The notes: generated by a model from the letters alone, not told the origin. A stretch of DNA of 48,216 nucleotides from Thermoguttaceae bacterium (GCA_017557195.1 JAFZAL010000030.1:1-48216), one strand, 5' to 3'. Positions 24,973 through 33,966 are shown, counted from the first letter of the stretch. Made by a program: numbers and translations.

Positions 24973-27753
24973 TTATTTAGGCGACTGCAAAAGTCTGTCT
25001 GTAACAGTAATAAGCCAGTCAGCGCGTTTTGCCAAAACTTCCTGACCGAGTTCAAGAAGAACCTGTTGACAGAGTTTGACTTTATCTTCATCATCAGCGT
25101 CTTTTGAAATCTGACTGCTTTGATCAGAGTTAATGCCAAACCAGGAAGACACTTTATTCCACATATCGGAATTGATGCTTTCAACAGCTTTTTCGTCTTC
25201 CAGCAACGTGTCTATAGAATAATCTGCCATTGTAAAAGGATAATAAAGCTGTTCTATTCTGCGACGCTCTATAGTAAAAAGAAACATTCGATTGTAAAGC
25301 CACCAAATTGCCATGATAGCTAAAATAATCTGAACGATCAAACGAACAGCCATCAAGGGATTGTAAAGATGTTCAACGGATGGACATTGAGCTGCGGCAT
25401 AAATTAAATTCAATCTTTTAATTTCAAAAAATGCGCCAAAGCATGCAATAATTATAATTGCAGCATGAAAGATTTTCTCTGTTTGGGAAATAAGGAAATA
25501 ACGTTTTGTTTTTTTCTGCTGTTTGATTCTTCGATAAATATTTCCTAAAAAGCCATTGAAGCCAGTATAACAATTCTGCGCCCACTTGATACGCGCTGAG
25601 ACGTATCTCTGGATGGCTTTGAAGAGAAGCCAGACAATAATCAAAAGCCAAATGATAACAGTAACGCGAGCGCCCCAAAAAACTGAAGTCTGGAAAGGCA
25701 AACCGTCAAAACCGAGCGTTTTTCCACAAATACTAAAATGGAAACCAAAATCAGCAATGAAAAATACTGCTAAAAACGGGATTGTTGAAGCAATAATCAA
25801 CGCTATGATCTTTTGAAGAAAGGATAAAGTATTCATACGAGATTGAGCGTCGCTCATTCTGAATGTTTTATCAAACTTTTGAATAATATCCTCGATCCAG
25901 ATAGTGTCAAGTATGCGGATTCGTTCTTTAAGAACTTTCGTTGATTCAATTCTGGGACTATTGGGTATTGTAATGTTAAGCCCGTTTAACGCCACCAAAA
26001 TCCAGTCTACCGCGGGAATTTGATGAGAACGGAAATTGGCGCTAACGCGGTTGTCCATACTGGCAATTCTCCAAAAGACCTGAACTTTCAAACAGTCAGT
26101 CAGCGTTTTAAACTGGTGATACTTGTAATGCCACGAATTCAGAAATGACGTAACGCAGCAATAAAAGATCGTAATTATACATAACGAAACCGCAAGACTG
26201 AATGCCAGAAAAGCTCCAATAACCCTGGAGATGTTTACGCCCTGGCTTGCAATCAATGCGTCCATCTCAGGATCAGGCATGGCTTGCGGAGCAAACTGTT
26301 TTAATGCGACTACAAGCTGCTCCCAATAATATTCTTCTATTGGCAAATTTTGATTGGGAATCCACTGCGTTACATAATAATGACTCAAGCGAAAAATATT
26401 AATGCCGAACCCCATTACACAGATGTCGTTCAGGAAAATGAGCGTTGCATTGAGCACAAGCAGCATTAAAAATATGCTGCAAAACAAACGGATTAATCCA
26501 TCGTTTTTTTTCTGATAAAAGTCTGCAAGTTTGCTCAGCAGACAATAATGAGCAATAAGCTGCCCTGTTGGTTTATCCGTTTCAGGAATGTTTTCTTTTT
26601 CAATTGCTTTGCCGCTGTTTTTGTATTTATCGATGACATACTCTTCAATAAAAGAACGAAGAGATTGATTATTCAACGGAATTCTCTTGTCTTGACAGGC
26701 ATAATTGAGTTCTTTTAAAACTTTGATGTTTTTGTCAATTTCGGGATAGCTTCCAATGTCTGAGAATTTTTTGCCAAGCCATGTTTTGCGAAGCTGTTCC
26801 ACGTCCCAAAACTTGGGCTCAGATATTATCAACTGCCGTTTTTGGTCAACCTCTTTAGTAATAATTGCGCGGTCATAATATAAATAAACCGGCAAAAAGT
26901 CGGAAGATTGCTGAAGGGTTTCTGAATCTGTTTGAATATGTAAAACCGGCCCGGTAGCGGGATGGGTTATCAAAGTAGTGGGATGGGTAATAAAATCAGA
27001 TTGTTCGCTGCGCGAAAGACCGGGATAACCTTCGAGTTTGTATCGCACCGCCCAGGTCAAACTGTCGTCCTGATCTTTCCAGTTGTCTTTTTCTCCCTGC
27101 CAAAAGACAATCATCAAATGAGAATGCTGGGCTACAAATTCATTGAACATGCGCCATTTTTTCAGCTTTGTTTGATGAGCGATATGAGGCATTTCATATT
27201 CAGACAGCTCCCAAACGTATTTTTTATTTTTTTCATTATCGTTATTTTTGAATTCGTTATAGCGATTTTCAAATGCGATGACGTTCTCATTGCTTTCTCC
27301 CTCCTCTTTGAGCTGGTTGACAAACTCATTCTTTGGCAAAGGAAGGACAGCAATTAATCGCACGAACGGATATCTGTCCTGCAGTTTTTCGACTACGTCG
27401 GTAACCAGTTCGCCGATTTCGTCTGCAATGTTAATCAGAATAATTAGCGGAAAGTCAATTTTCTTTTGCCAGAAACTCTTTTCCTGCCATTTTTTGATAA
27501 CCTGTTCCAGATAGGTTGCCAGCGTTTTTTTCATCAATTCTTTGGCATGCTGCTTTTCCGAATCGTTGTCAACGCCCAATTCTTTCAGATTCAAATGCCC
27601 AAGAATGGAAATAACGTATGGGAAAACGGGGACTTTAACGCCCTTGGCGTTTGTCGTCCAGCCGTAGCAATATGGCGGCTCGTTTAAAAAACCGTCAAAA
27701 TCAGAAGTTTGCGTATTGACAGAGCTGTTTACGTCAGAGGCGTTGGTTGTCAT
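24973..27753 (-). CDS. SLOG-domain multi-TM membrane protein, paralogue 2
   Basis: 926 aa. Residues 44-275 follow the SLOG (LOG/DprA-like nucleotide-sensor) pattern: FPYVISILGHLNL (44-56), LIILINIADEIGELV (103-117), IAVLPLPKNEF (134-144), HLMIVFWQGEKD (212-223), RYKLEGYPG (237-245) and GPVLHIQT (268-275). Six likely membrane helices lie near 424-442, 512-534, 648-668, 695-714, 762-780 and 802-822. Between helices 2 and 3 a cytosolic segment reads KYHQFKTLTDCLKVQVFWRI and AVDWIL, and the C-terminus is LGQEVLAKRADWL. These match what I recall of bacterial SLOG-linked membrane proteins thought to act as nucleotide-triggered effectors. That is family knowledge, not evidence from this locus. No Shine-Dalgarno is visible. 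Confidence 0.75.
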   Translation of the reverse strand: MTTNASDVNSSVNTQTSDFDGFLNEPPYCYGWTTNAKGVKVPVFPYVISILGHLNLKELGVDNDSEKQHAKELMKKTLATYLEQVIKKWQEKSFWQKKIDFPLIILINIADEIGELVTDVVEKLQDRYPFVRLIAVLPLPKNEFVNQLKEEGESNENVIAFENRYNEFKNNDNEKNKKYVWELSEYEMPHIAHQTKLKKWRMFNEFVAQHSHLMIVFWQGEKDNWKDQDDSLTWAVRYKLEGYPGLSRSEQSDFITHPTTLITHPATGPVLHIQTDSETLQQSSDFLPVYLYYDRAIITKEVDQKRQLIISEPKFWDVEQLRKTWLGKKFSDIGSYPEIDKNIKVLKELNYACQDKRIPLNNQSLRSFIEEYVIDKYKNSGKAIEKENIPETDKPTGQLIAHYCLLSKLADFYQKKNDGLIRLFCSIFLMLLVLNATLIFLNDICVMGFGINIFRLSHYYVTQWIPNQNLPIEEYYWEQLVVALKQFAPQAMPDPEMDALIASQGVNISRVIGAFLAFSLAVSLCIITIFYCCVTSFLNSWHYKYHQFKTLTDCLKVQVFWRIASMDNRVSANFRSHQIPAVDWILVALNGLNITIPNSPRIESTKVLKERIRILDTIWIEDIIQKFDKTFRMSDAQSRMNTLSFLQKIIALIIASTIPFLAVFFIADFGFHFSICGKTLGFDGLPFQTSVFWGARVTVIIWLLIIVWLLFKAIQRYVSARIKWAQNCYTGFNGFLGNIYRRIKQQKKTKRYFLISQTEKIFHAAIIIIACFGAFFEIKRLNLIYAAAQCPSVEHLYNPLMAVRLIVQIILAIMAIWWLYNRMFLFTIERRRIEQLYYPFTMADYSIDTLLEDEKAVESINSDMWNKVSSWFGINSDQSSQISKDADDEDKVKLCQQVLLELGQEVLAKRADWLITVTDRLLQSPK

Positions 27754-27855
27754 GATAAAAAGTTGTGATTAAAGGTTGTATGTATGTAAATATTGGGGAA
27801 GTGGAGGATTATAAGAACGGCATCTTTATCGTTTCCCAAATCGACTATAGAATCT

Positions 27856-27883
27856 ATTATAAATAACTCGTTTAATTATGCAA
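27856..27883 (-). promoter_or_regulatory. Promoter of SLOG-TM paralogue 2
   Basis: Minus strand: TTGCAT and TATAAT with 16-nt spacing. The upstream box AAAATTTTTGTCTC and the downstream box GATTTGGGAAAC (27831-27842) are conserved with the other two copies. Confidence 0.7.
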
Positions 27884-27961
27884 CCCGAGAGACAAAAATT
27901 TTTGTGGTTTTATCAAAAACATTTAGATAGTATTTGCTAAATCGATGAAGGGCTTTACATC

Positions 27962-28072
27962 GTGGAACGACTACCCCTGTTATTGACGATATTGCCAGCT
28001 CTGACGACATTACAAAATGATATTTCCCAACGAGTTAGATGCGTTCCGATATCTGTTCGATGGAACAAATGA
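27962..28072 (+). pseudogene. Relic of the 5' end of a glycoside-hydrolase-like gene
   Basis: The 111-nt stretch aligns without gaps to the first 37 codons of the gene at 31255. GTG replaces ATG, then ERLPLLLTILPAL parallels KRISLLLAFLSAL and a signal peptide, and CCCAACGAGT parallels GCCAACGAGT. It closes with TGA at 28070-28072. As with the intact gene, it is divergent from a SLOG-TM gene (208 nt from its start; 250 nt in the intact pair). It is a remnant of a duplicated cassette. Confidence 0.75.
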
Positions 28073-28075
28073 GAT

Positions 28076-28132
28076 GCGGAGCGCGGCTGCCGCACCGGTT
28101 CTTTTGAAGAATTGACGGAGGGTTGCCGGGAT
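28076..28132 (-). pseudogene. Relic of a TAT signal peptide (Gfo/Idh-type 5' end)
   Basis: On the minus strand a frame reads ATLRQFFKRTGAAAA, matching the TTRRQFLKGTAAAAA start of the Gfo/Idh gene at 21998 at both protein and DNA level. The start codon is lost and the frame soon decays. It lies 103 nt downstream of SLOG-TM paralogue 3, as the intact gene lies 71 nt downstream of paralogue 1. Confidence 0.65.
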
Positions 28133-28186
28133 GGGGAATTCGCCGCAGGATTAAAAGGACGCATGAATTAAAGGAACTGAAAATGC

Positions 28187-28223
28187 GGAGCGGGATTTAT
28201 CGTCGTGCGACCGTTCCCGCTCC
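28187..28223 (-). terminator. Hairpin after SLOG-TM paralogue 3
   Basis: 9-bp stem GGAGCGGGA/TCCCGCTCC with an inner GTCG/CGAC hairpin, 12 nt after the stop. There is no T run. It may terminate transcription or stabilise the 3' end. Confidence 0.5.
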
Positions 28224-28235
28224 AGTTTCTTCGCG

Positions 28236-31004
28236 TTATTTGGGCGACTTCAAATTTCGGTCTGTAACAGCAAGCAGCCACTCGGCGCGTTTAGCCAAAA
28301 CCTCCTGTCCGAGCTCAAGAAGAACCTGTTGACAGATATCGACTTTTTTAGCCTCGTCGTCAGATTCGCCCTGGGAATTTTGATTATTTGGATTAGAGGA
28401 ATAACCTAACCAGGAAGATATTTTTTCCCACATACTGGAATTAATGCTTTCAAAGGCCTTTTCATCTTCCAGCAAAGTGTCAATTGAATAATCTGCCATT
28501 GAAAAAGGATAATACAGTTTTTCGATTCGGCGGCGAGACTTGGAAAACAGTCCCATTCGTTTGTATAACCACCAGACTGCAATGCCTGATATAAAAATTT
28601 GAATTACCAAACGAGTTGCCATTGCAGGGTTGTACAGGTGTTCAAAAGATGGATTTTGAACGGCTGCATATATCAAATTTGATCTGTAAAGTTCAAAAAT
28701 AGCTCCAAAACAGACAATGCCTATAATGAATATTTGAATTAATTTTGAGATGAATGGAGCAAGGAAGTAATTTTTTGAATAATCCTTTTGTTTGATTCTT
28801 CGATAAATATTGCCCCAAAAGCCTTTAGATCCATCGTAAAACTCTTCTGCCCACTTTAAATGTTTTTCTAACATTTTCAGAATGAACCTGAAAAAAAGAT
28901 AAAGTAGAAATAATATCCAGATGGAAGACGTTACGACAATGGCGGCGATAACGGAATCCTTAAAAGTCGATCCTTTTATTGAAATTCCGCAAAAAGATTT
29001 GACGCCAATGTCAGCAATAAAGAATGTAATTAAAAAAGGAATGACAGAAACATACAAAAATGCCGTTATTCTTGAAATCAAGGAAAGAGCGCTCCAGCTA
29101 AAACTGAACAGTTTTGTTTTGAAAATCTTATTGAACATGTGAATGTTGTCTTCAATCCAAATAGTATCCAGCATTCGCAATCGTTCCTTGAGCTTTGAGG
29201 TTGATTCAATTCGTTCACTGTTTGGAATTGTGACATTTAGCCCGTTGAGAGCCATCAAAAGCCAATCCACTGCCGGGATTTGATGAGAACGGAAATTGGC
29301 GCTGACGCTATAGTCCATACTGGCGATTTTCCAAAAAATCTGCACTTGCAAACAGTCTGCCAGAGTTCTAAATTGATGATATTTATAATGCCATACGTTT
29401 ATAGCGTAATTGCAGCAGCAATGAATGATCGTAATTATACTCAGGAAAACTACAAGACAGGATAACAGAAAAGCTCCAATAATACGGGAGACGTTTATTT
29501 CCTGTGATTCAATTGAATGATTCAGATTCTCATCTGACGCGATTGAAGGTAAAAAATGTTGAATCGAACCGGTGAACTGTTCCCAGCTAAACCCTTCAAA
29601 AGACAGATTTTGATGAGGAATCCACTGAGCTATATAATAATGGCACAAATGGAAAATATTGACGCCAAATCCCATTATACAGATATCGTTAAGGAAAAGC
29701 AGCGCAGCGTTGAAAACCAGCAGTATTAAAAACACCGAGCAAAACAAATTGATTAATCCATAGGTCTTTCTCTTATAAAATTCTGCAATCTGTTTTACGA
29801 TGCAATAATAAGCTATAAGCTGTCCTGTGGGCTTATCGGTTTCCGGTATTTCGGATTTATCAATCGGCTTGTTGCTTTGTTTGTATCTTTCAAGAATATA
29901 ATCTTCAATATATGAACGCAGAGGCGGGTTGTTTAACGGTTCTTTCTCTTGACGGGCTTTTTTGTATTGACAGGCGTAATTGAGATTTTTTAAGATTTCG
30001 AAATTATTGTAAATCTCAGGGCGGTTTCCAATATCAGAGAATTTTTTTCCCAACCACGAATGACGAAGTTTTTCCAAATCCCAAAACTTGTGATCGGATA
30101 TAATTAAAACTCGTTTTCTGTCAATTTCTTCAGTAATCTTTGCGCGGTCTGAATAATACCGAACTGGCAAAAAGCCGTCTGACTTCTGGAGCGTTTCCGC
30201 ATCCGTTTGAATGTGCAAGACCGGTCCCGTAGCAGGGTATGTTATCAAATCCGTTTGTTCATTTCGCGACAGACCAGGATAACCTTCGAGTTTATATCGA
30301 ACCACCCAGGTCAAACTGTCGTCCTGATCTTTCCAGAGGTCTTTTTCCCCTTGCCAAAAGACAATCATCAAATGGGAATGCTGCGCAACAAATTCATTGA
30401 ACATGCGCCACATTTTCGTCGTTGGCTGATTCGCAATGTGCGGCATTTCACGTTCTGACAGTTCCCATATAAATTTTTGAGTCTTGCCATTTTCGTTTTT
30501 ATTAAAATCGTCATAGCGTTTAATAAACGCATTGATATTTTCATTAGTCTCCCCATCGGTTTTAATCTGATTAATAAACTCGTTTTTAGGCAACGGGAGG
30601 ACGGCAATTAATCGTAGAAAAGGATATTTTTCCTGAAGCTTTTCAACGACGTCTGTAATCAGTTCTCCGATTTTATCTGCAATGTTAATCAGAATAATCA
30701 ATGGAATATCGAGCTTCTTTTGCCAGAAATGTCTTTTTTCCCATCGTTTAATAATCTGTTCCAAATACATTGCCAGCGTATTTTTCATTAATTGAGTTGA
30801 ACTCTCAATCTTATCGTCGGGAACGCCAAGCTTTTTCAGATTCAGATGTCCAAGGATGGAAATAACGTATGGGAAAACGGGGAGTTTAACGCCCTGAGCG
30901 TTTGTTGTCCAACCATAGCAGTATGGCGGTTCAGTTAAAAAACCGTCAAAATCAGGGTTTTGCGCATTGGTCGAGTAGTTTAAGTCTGAGGCGTTGGTTG
31001 TCAT
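28236..31004 (-). CDS. SLOG-domain multi-TM membrane protein, paralogue 3
   Basis: 922 aa, closely related to paralogue 2 along its whole length. The SLOG pattern is intact: FPYVISILGHLNL, LIILINIADKIGELI, IAVLPLPKNEF, HLMIVFWQGEKD, VRYKLEGYPG and GPVLHIQT. Six predicted membrane helices, the KYHQFRTLADCLQVQIFWKI cytosolic segment, IPAVDWLLMALNGLNV and the terminal LGQEVLAKRAEWL motif follow. Its promoter faces that of the secreted hydrolase at 31255. No Shine-Dalgarno is seen before the ATG, as in the other two copies. Biochemical role is inferred only: nucleotide-ligand sensing in the cytosol, coupled to a membrane domain that could form a pore or channel. Confidence 0.75.
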   Translation of the reverse strand: MTTNASDLNYSTNAQNPDFDGFLTEPPYCYGWTTNAQGVKLPVFPYVISILGHLNLKKLGVPDDKIESSTQLMKNTLAMYLEQIIKRWEKRHFWQKKLDIPLIILINIADKIGELITDVVEKLQEKYPFLRLIAVLPLPKNEFINQIKTDGETNENINAFIKRYDDFNKNENGKTQKFIWELSEREMPHIANQPTTKMWRMFNEFVAQHSHLMIVFWQGEKDLWKDQDDSLTWVVRYKLEGYPGLSRNEQTDLITYPATGPVLHIQTDAETLQKSDGFLPVRYYSDRAKITEEIDRKRVLIISDHKFWDLEKLRHSWLGKKFSDIGNRPEIYNNFEILKNLNYACQYKKARQEKEPLNNPPLRSYIEDYILERYKQSNKPIDKSEIPETDKPTGQLIAYYCIVKQIAEFYKRKTYGLINLFCSVFLILLVFNAALLFLNDICIMGFGVNIFHLCHYYIAQWIPHQNLSFEGFSWEQFTGSIQHFLPSIASDENLNHSIESQEINVSRIIGAFLLSCLVVFLSIITIIHCCCNYAINVWHYKYHQFRTLADCLQVQIFWKIASMDYSVSANFRSHQIPAVDWLLMALNGLNVTIPNSERIESTSKLKERLRMLDTIWIEDNIHMFNKIFKTKLFSFSWSALSLISRITAFLYVSVIPFLITFFIADIGVKSFCGISIKGSTFKDSVIAAIVVTSSIWILFLLYLFFRFILKMLEKHLKWAEEFYDGSKGFWGNIYRRIKQKDYSKNYFLAPFISKLIQIFIIGIVCFGAIFELYRSNLIYAAVQNPSFEHLYNPAMATRLVIQIFISGIAVWWLYKRMGLFSKSRRRIEKLYYPFSMADYSIDTLLEDEKAFESINSSMWEKISSWLGYSSNPNNQNSQGESDDEAKKVDICQQVLLELGQEVLAKRAEWLLAVTDRNLKSPK

Positions 31005-31109
31005 GATTATATGGTTGGAGCAAGGGACGGTTGAATGTTAAAAAATATTTGGGGAAGCGTATGATTATAAAACGCTTCGTTTTTGTTTCCCAAATCTTAT
31101 AGTATTCCT

Positions 31110-31137
31110 ATTATAAATACACAATTCATATCTGCAA
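31110..31137 (-). promoter_or_regulatory. Promoter of SLOG-TM paralogue 3
   Basis: Minus strand: TTGCAG and TATAAT with 16-nt spacing, with the conserved boxes AAAATTTTTCGTCTC upstream and GATTTGGGAAAC downstream (31085-31096). Confidence 0.7.
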
Positions 31138-31167
31138 CCCCCAGAGACGAAAAATTTTGCCGCCTTC

Positions 31168-31196
31168 TTGATTTTTTTGTTTGATTGGGATACACT
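31168..31196 (+). promoter_or_regulatory. Divergent promoter of the glycoside-hydrolase-like gene
   Basis: TTGATT and TACACT with 17-nt spacing. Its -35 lies only about 30 nt from that of the divergent SLOG-TM gene, so one regulator could act on both. Confidence 0.4.
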
Positions 31197-31254
31197 AAAG
31201 CTATCTTCAACATTCAATTCATCGAATTTTTTTCATTTACAAGGATTTTGAACC

Positions 31255-33744
31255 ATGAAACGAATATCCCTGTTGTTGGCGTTCCTGTCGGCTCTGGCTG
31301 TCAGCGAAACCGTATTTGCCAACGAGTCAGACGCTCCCGATTCCTGGTCGATGGGGCAAGCAACCTGCTGGGGACGCGACAGCGGCGCAGCGACGCTGTC
31401 TATGGATTCCTCCGAACTTCTTAACGGCGCTCCAACCCGGCGGGTGGACTATACCGGCGTCAACGACTGGTCGATAACGCCGACGTCAAAGCCGATTCCC
31501 GTTCAGCCGGGAGAAGTCTGGGAAATCGCCTGCGACGTCAAAGTCAAGGGCGAGGGAACTGCCAAGATCAGCGTTGTTGCCTATAACAAAAACGAAGTCG
31601 CTCGTTGGAGTTACGGCGAAAAGGAGACAACTCAAACCAACGGTGCGACGAGATTGACGTCTCGATTTATCGTGGAGCGCAACGTTACGGCTATTCAACC
31701 GCGATTTATCGGGCACGGCGCTGGTTCGTTCTGGTTTGCTAATTACACCGCAAAGAGAATCGGTCGCTTGGAATTGCCCACGGAAGACAAGATTCTCACG
31801 ATAGAAAACGCAGCAATTCGGGGCGAATTCCATACGCTCAACGGCGCGTTGAACGTTACCGACAAACGCTCTGGGCGCGTTTGGCGTCAGAACTCTGCCA
31901 ACGCCCGACTTTGGGTTTTTCGTCCGCGTAAAGTTGGGGAAAGAGCAATCGCCTTTGACCTGTTCCTGACGAATTCTCAGAACATCGTTTCCTGTACTTT
32001 TGAAATCGACGAGAACAAGCCGGAAATCCTCTTTACCCTCGACGCTGCGGACAGGAATCAGCCTTTTGCCAATCTTGCATACCCGTATCCGTTCCAACCT
32101 AAATTGGGCGACAGAATTATCGTCCCGATGAACGAGGGAATTTCCTACCCGGTTGAAGAACCGAATATTCACTTTAGTTTGATTACGTACGGCGGACACG
32201 GAATTTGCATGGCGTTTTGGGGCGTGATGGAAGACGTTGTCAAAAACCCGGCTTTGAACGGCAGCGCGTACATGGCGATTTACGAGACCCCTGACGACGC
32301 CCGGCTGGAAGTTAAGCCCTGTAACGCGAACGACACCGGTCTTTTGGCGGCAGGCGCGGTTTGGGAATCTCAAAAAGGCGCGTTAGGGTGCGTAGCCGCA
32401 CGGGCAGAAGGACAAGGTTTTACCTCCGAACAAGCCGATTTCGGCGCTCCCCACATCCAATCAGGAACCGACCTTGTCGGCGCTCGAAAACTGCGTTACG
32501 TCTTTTTCGACGGTTCCGATAACGTTCAAGCTCATGTTGCCATTTGCAAACGCTATCGGGAATACGTCAAACAGACGGGGCTTTGGGTTCCGTTCGACGA
32601 AAAAGTTCAACGCAACCAGGCGTTAGCAGACGGCTTCGACCGGCTCATCGGCGCGGTCAACGTCTGGTGCATGGGCGGAACCTCCGATAAAGTTCAGCTC
32701 GTCAAGGACATGCAGGCGGCGGGAATAAAGAGAATTCTCTGGTCAGGCGGCGGGAATGAATTTGAAATTAAAGCTCTCAACGAGCTGCCCGGCGTGCTGA
32801 CAAGCCGCTACGACATCTATCAGGATATTATGGATCCGTCGCGAGAGCCGGAACTGCCGGGGTGGCATAACGGCTGGATTAAAGAAGCCTGGCCGAACGA
32901 CATCATGCTCGATAAAAACGGCGTCTGGATTAAGGGTTGGACGGTTACGCCCAAAGACAAAACCCAGCCGAGAATTCCCTGCGGCGTTCTGTGCGATTGC
33001 AAAGCGCCCGACTACGCTCGCAAACGCGTTGGTCAGGAATTGAAAACCATTCCGTATAAAGCCAGATTTATCGATACGACAACCGCCTCGCCGTGGCGCG
33101 AATGTTATTCACCCAACCATCCCTTGACCAGAACCGAAAGCAAAGTCTGGAAAATGCGTCTGCTGGGATTGATGGGTAGGGAATTCAATCTCGTCTGCGG
33201 AGCGGAAACCGGGCACGAGGCGTCGGTCCCGTACTGCGATTTCTTTGAAGGCATGATGAGCCTGGGACCCTATCGAATCCCGGAAGCCGGTCGAAACATG
33301 GTTCAAATTTGGGACGAAGTCCCAGAACGCGTCGCGAAATTCCAGGTGGGGGAGTCGTATCGGCTCCCGCTATGGGAACTGGTTTATCACGACTGCACCG
33401 TCTCGTATTGGTACTGGGGCGACTATAATAACAAGCTGCCCTCGCTGTGGGACAAACGCGATCTGTTCAACGCGCTCTACGGCGTTCCGCCCATGTTCAT
33501 GTTTACTTATCAGTATTGGCTGGAACATAAAGAGCGCTTTGTTCAGAGCTACCAAATCGGCGAGAACGTTTGGCGCAGCGCCGGTCGCAGCGAAATGCTC
33601 GACCATCGAATTCTCTCGCCTGACCGAACGGTTCAGCAAACGGTCTTTGCCGATGGAACGACGGTAACCGTTAACTTTGGTTCAAAAGATTTCAAGACGA
33701 AAGACGGCGAAACAATTCCAGCTGGAAAAGCTATCGTTAAATAA
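31255..33744 (+). CDS. Secreted glycoside-hydrolase-like protein with TIM-barrel core
   Basis: 829 aa with a signal peptide (1-22, ...TVFA/NES). Residues 25-160 look like a carbohydrate-binding beta-sandwich, 165-390 like the beta-supersandwich found before the barrel in several hydrolase families, and 440-780 like a TIM barrel (IKRILWSGGGNEFEIKALN, SRYDIYQDI, ARFIDTTTASPW, CGAETGHEA). I cannot name the family with confidence; it recalls DUF5696/GH101-related enzymes. Residues about 378-410 are encoded by the 98-bp dispersed element and interrupt the sequence between KGALG and RKLRYVFF. AAGGA lies 10 nt upstream of the ATG. Divergent from SLOG-TM paralogue 3. A terminator follows. Confidence 0.65.
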   Translation: MKRISLLLAFLSALAVSETVFANESDAPDSWSMGQATCWGRDSGAATLSMDSSELLNGAPTRRVDYTGVNDWSITPTSKPIPVQPGEVWEIACDVKVKGEGTAKISVVAYNKNEVARWSYGEKETTQTNGATRLTSRFIVERNVTAIQPRFIGHGAGSFWFANYTAKRIGRLELPTEDKILTIENAAIRGEFHTLNGALNVTDKRSGRVWRQNSANARLWVFRPRKVGERAIAFDLFLTNSQNIVSCTFEIDENKPEILFTLDAADRNQPFANLAYPYPFQPKLGDRIIVPMNEGISYPVEEPNIHFSLITYGGHGICMAFWGVMEDVVKNPALNGSAYMAIYETPDDARLEVKPCNANDTGLLAAGAVWESQKGALGCVAARAEGQGFTSEQADFGAPHIQSGTDLVGARKLRYVFFDGSDNVQAHVAICKRYREYVKQTGLWVPFDEKVQRNQALADGFDRLIGAVNVWCMGGTSDKVQLVKDMQAAGIKRILWSGGGNEFEIKALNELPGVLTSRYDIYQDIMDPSREPELPGWHNGWIKEAWPNDIMLDKNGVWIKGWTVTPKDKTQPRIPCGVLCDCKAPDYARKRVGQELKTIPYKARFIDTTTASPWRECYSPNHPLTRTESKVWKMRLLGLMGREFNLVCGAETGHEASVPYCDFFEGMMSLGPYRIPEAGRNMVQIWDEVPERVAKFQVGESYRLPLWELVYHDCTVSYWYWGDYNNKLPSLWDKRDLFNALYGVPPMFMFTYQYWLEHKERFVQSYQIGENVWRSAGRSEMLDHRILSPDRTVQQTVFADGTTVTVNFGSKDFKTKDGETIPAGKAIVK
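32386..32483 (+). repeat. Dispersed element, intragenic in-frame copy B
   Basis: 98 bp identical at 94 positions to the intergenic copy at 20555-20652. Here it is translated in frame as VAARAEGQGFTSEQADFGAP and the following 13 or so residues. It is open in this frame in both copies. Confidence 0.75.
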
Positions 33745-33778
33745 ACGACAGAGTATTTTGACAAGGTTTCCTGAACTA

Positions 33779-33809
33779 AACCGTTAAATTTCATAATTTA
33801 ACGGTTTTT
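33779..33809 (+). terminator. Intrinsic terminator of the glycoside-hydrolase-like gene
   Basis: 11-bp stem AACCGTTAAAT/ATTTAACGGTT with a 6-nt loop, running into a T tract. Confidence 0.85.
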
Positions 33810-33966
33810 ACAGATATAGTAATCAGTAAAAGTTCGACATTTAGATAATTTTTAACAAATATCCGTTTTTTTCAAATTTTTTCACCACATTTTTGAAAAA
33901 GTAAACTAAAATAGGCAAAGTAGATAAAATAAACCTATTTTACCCTTTTATATTTGGAGGTGCATT

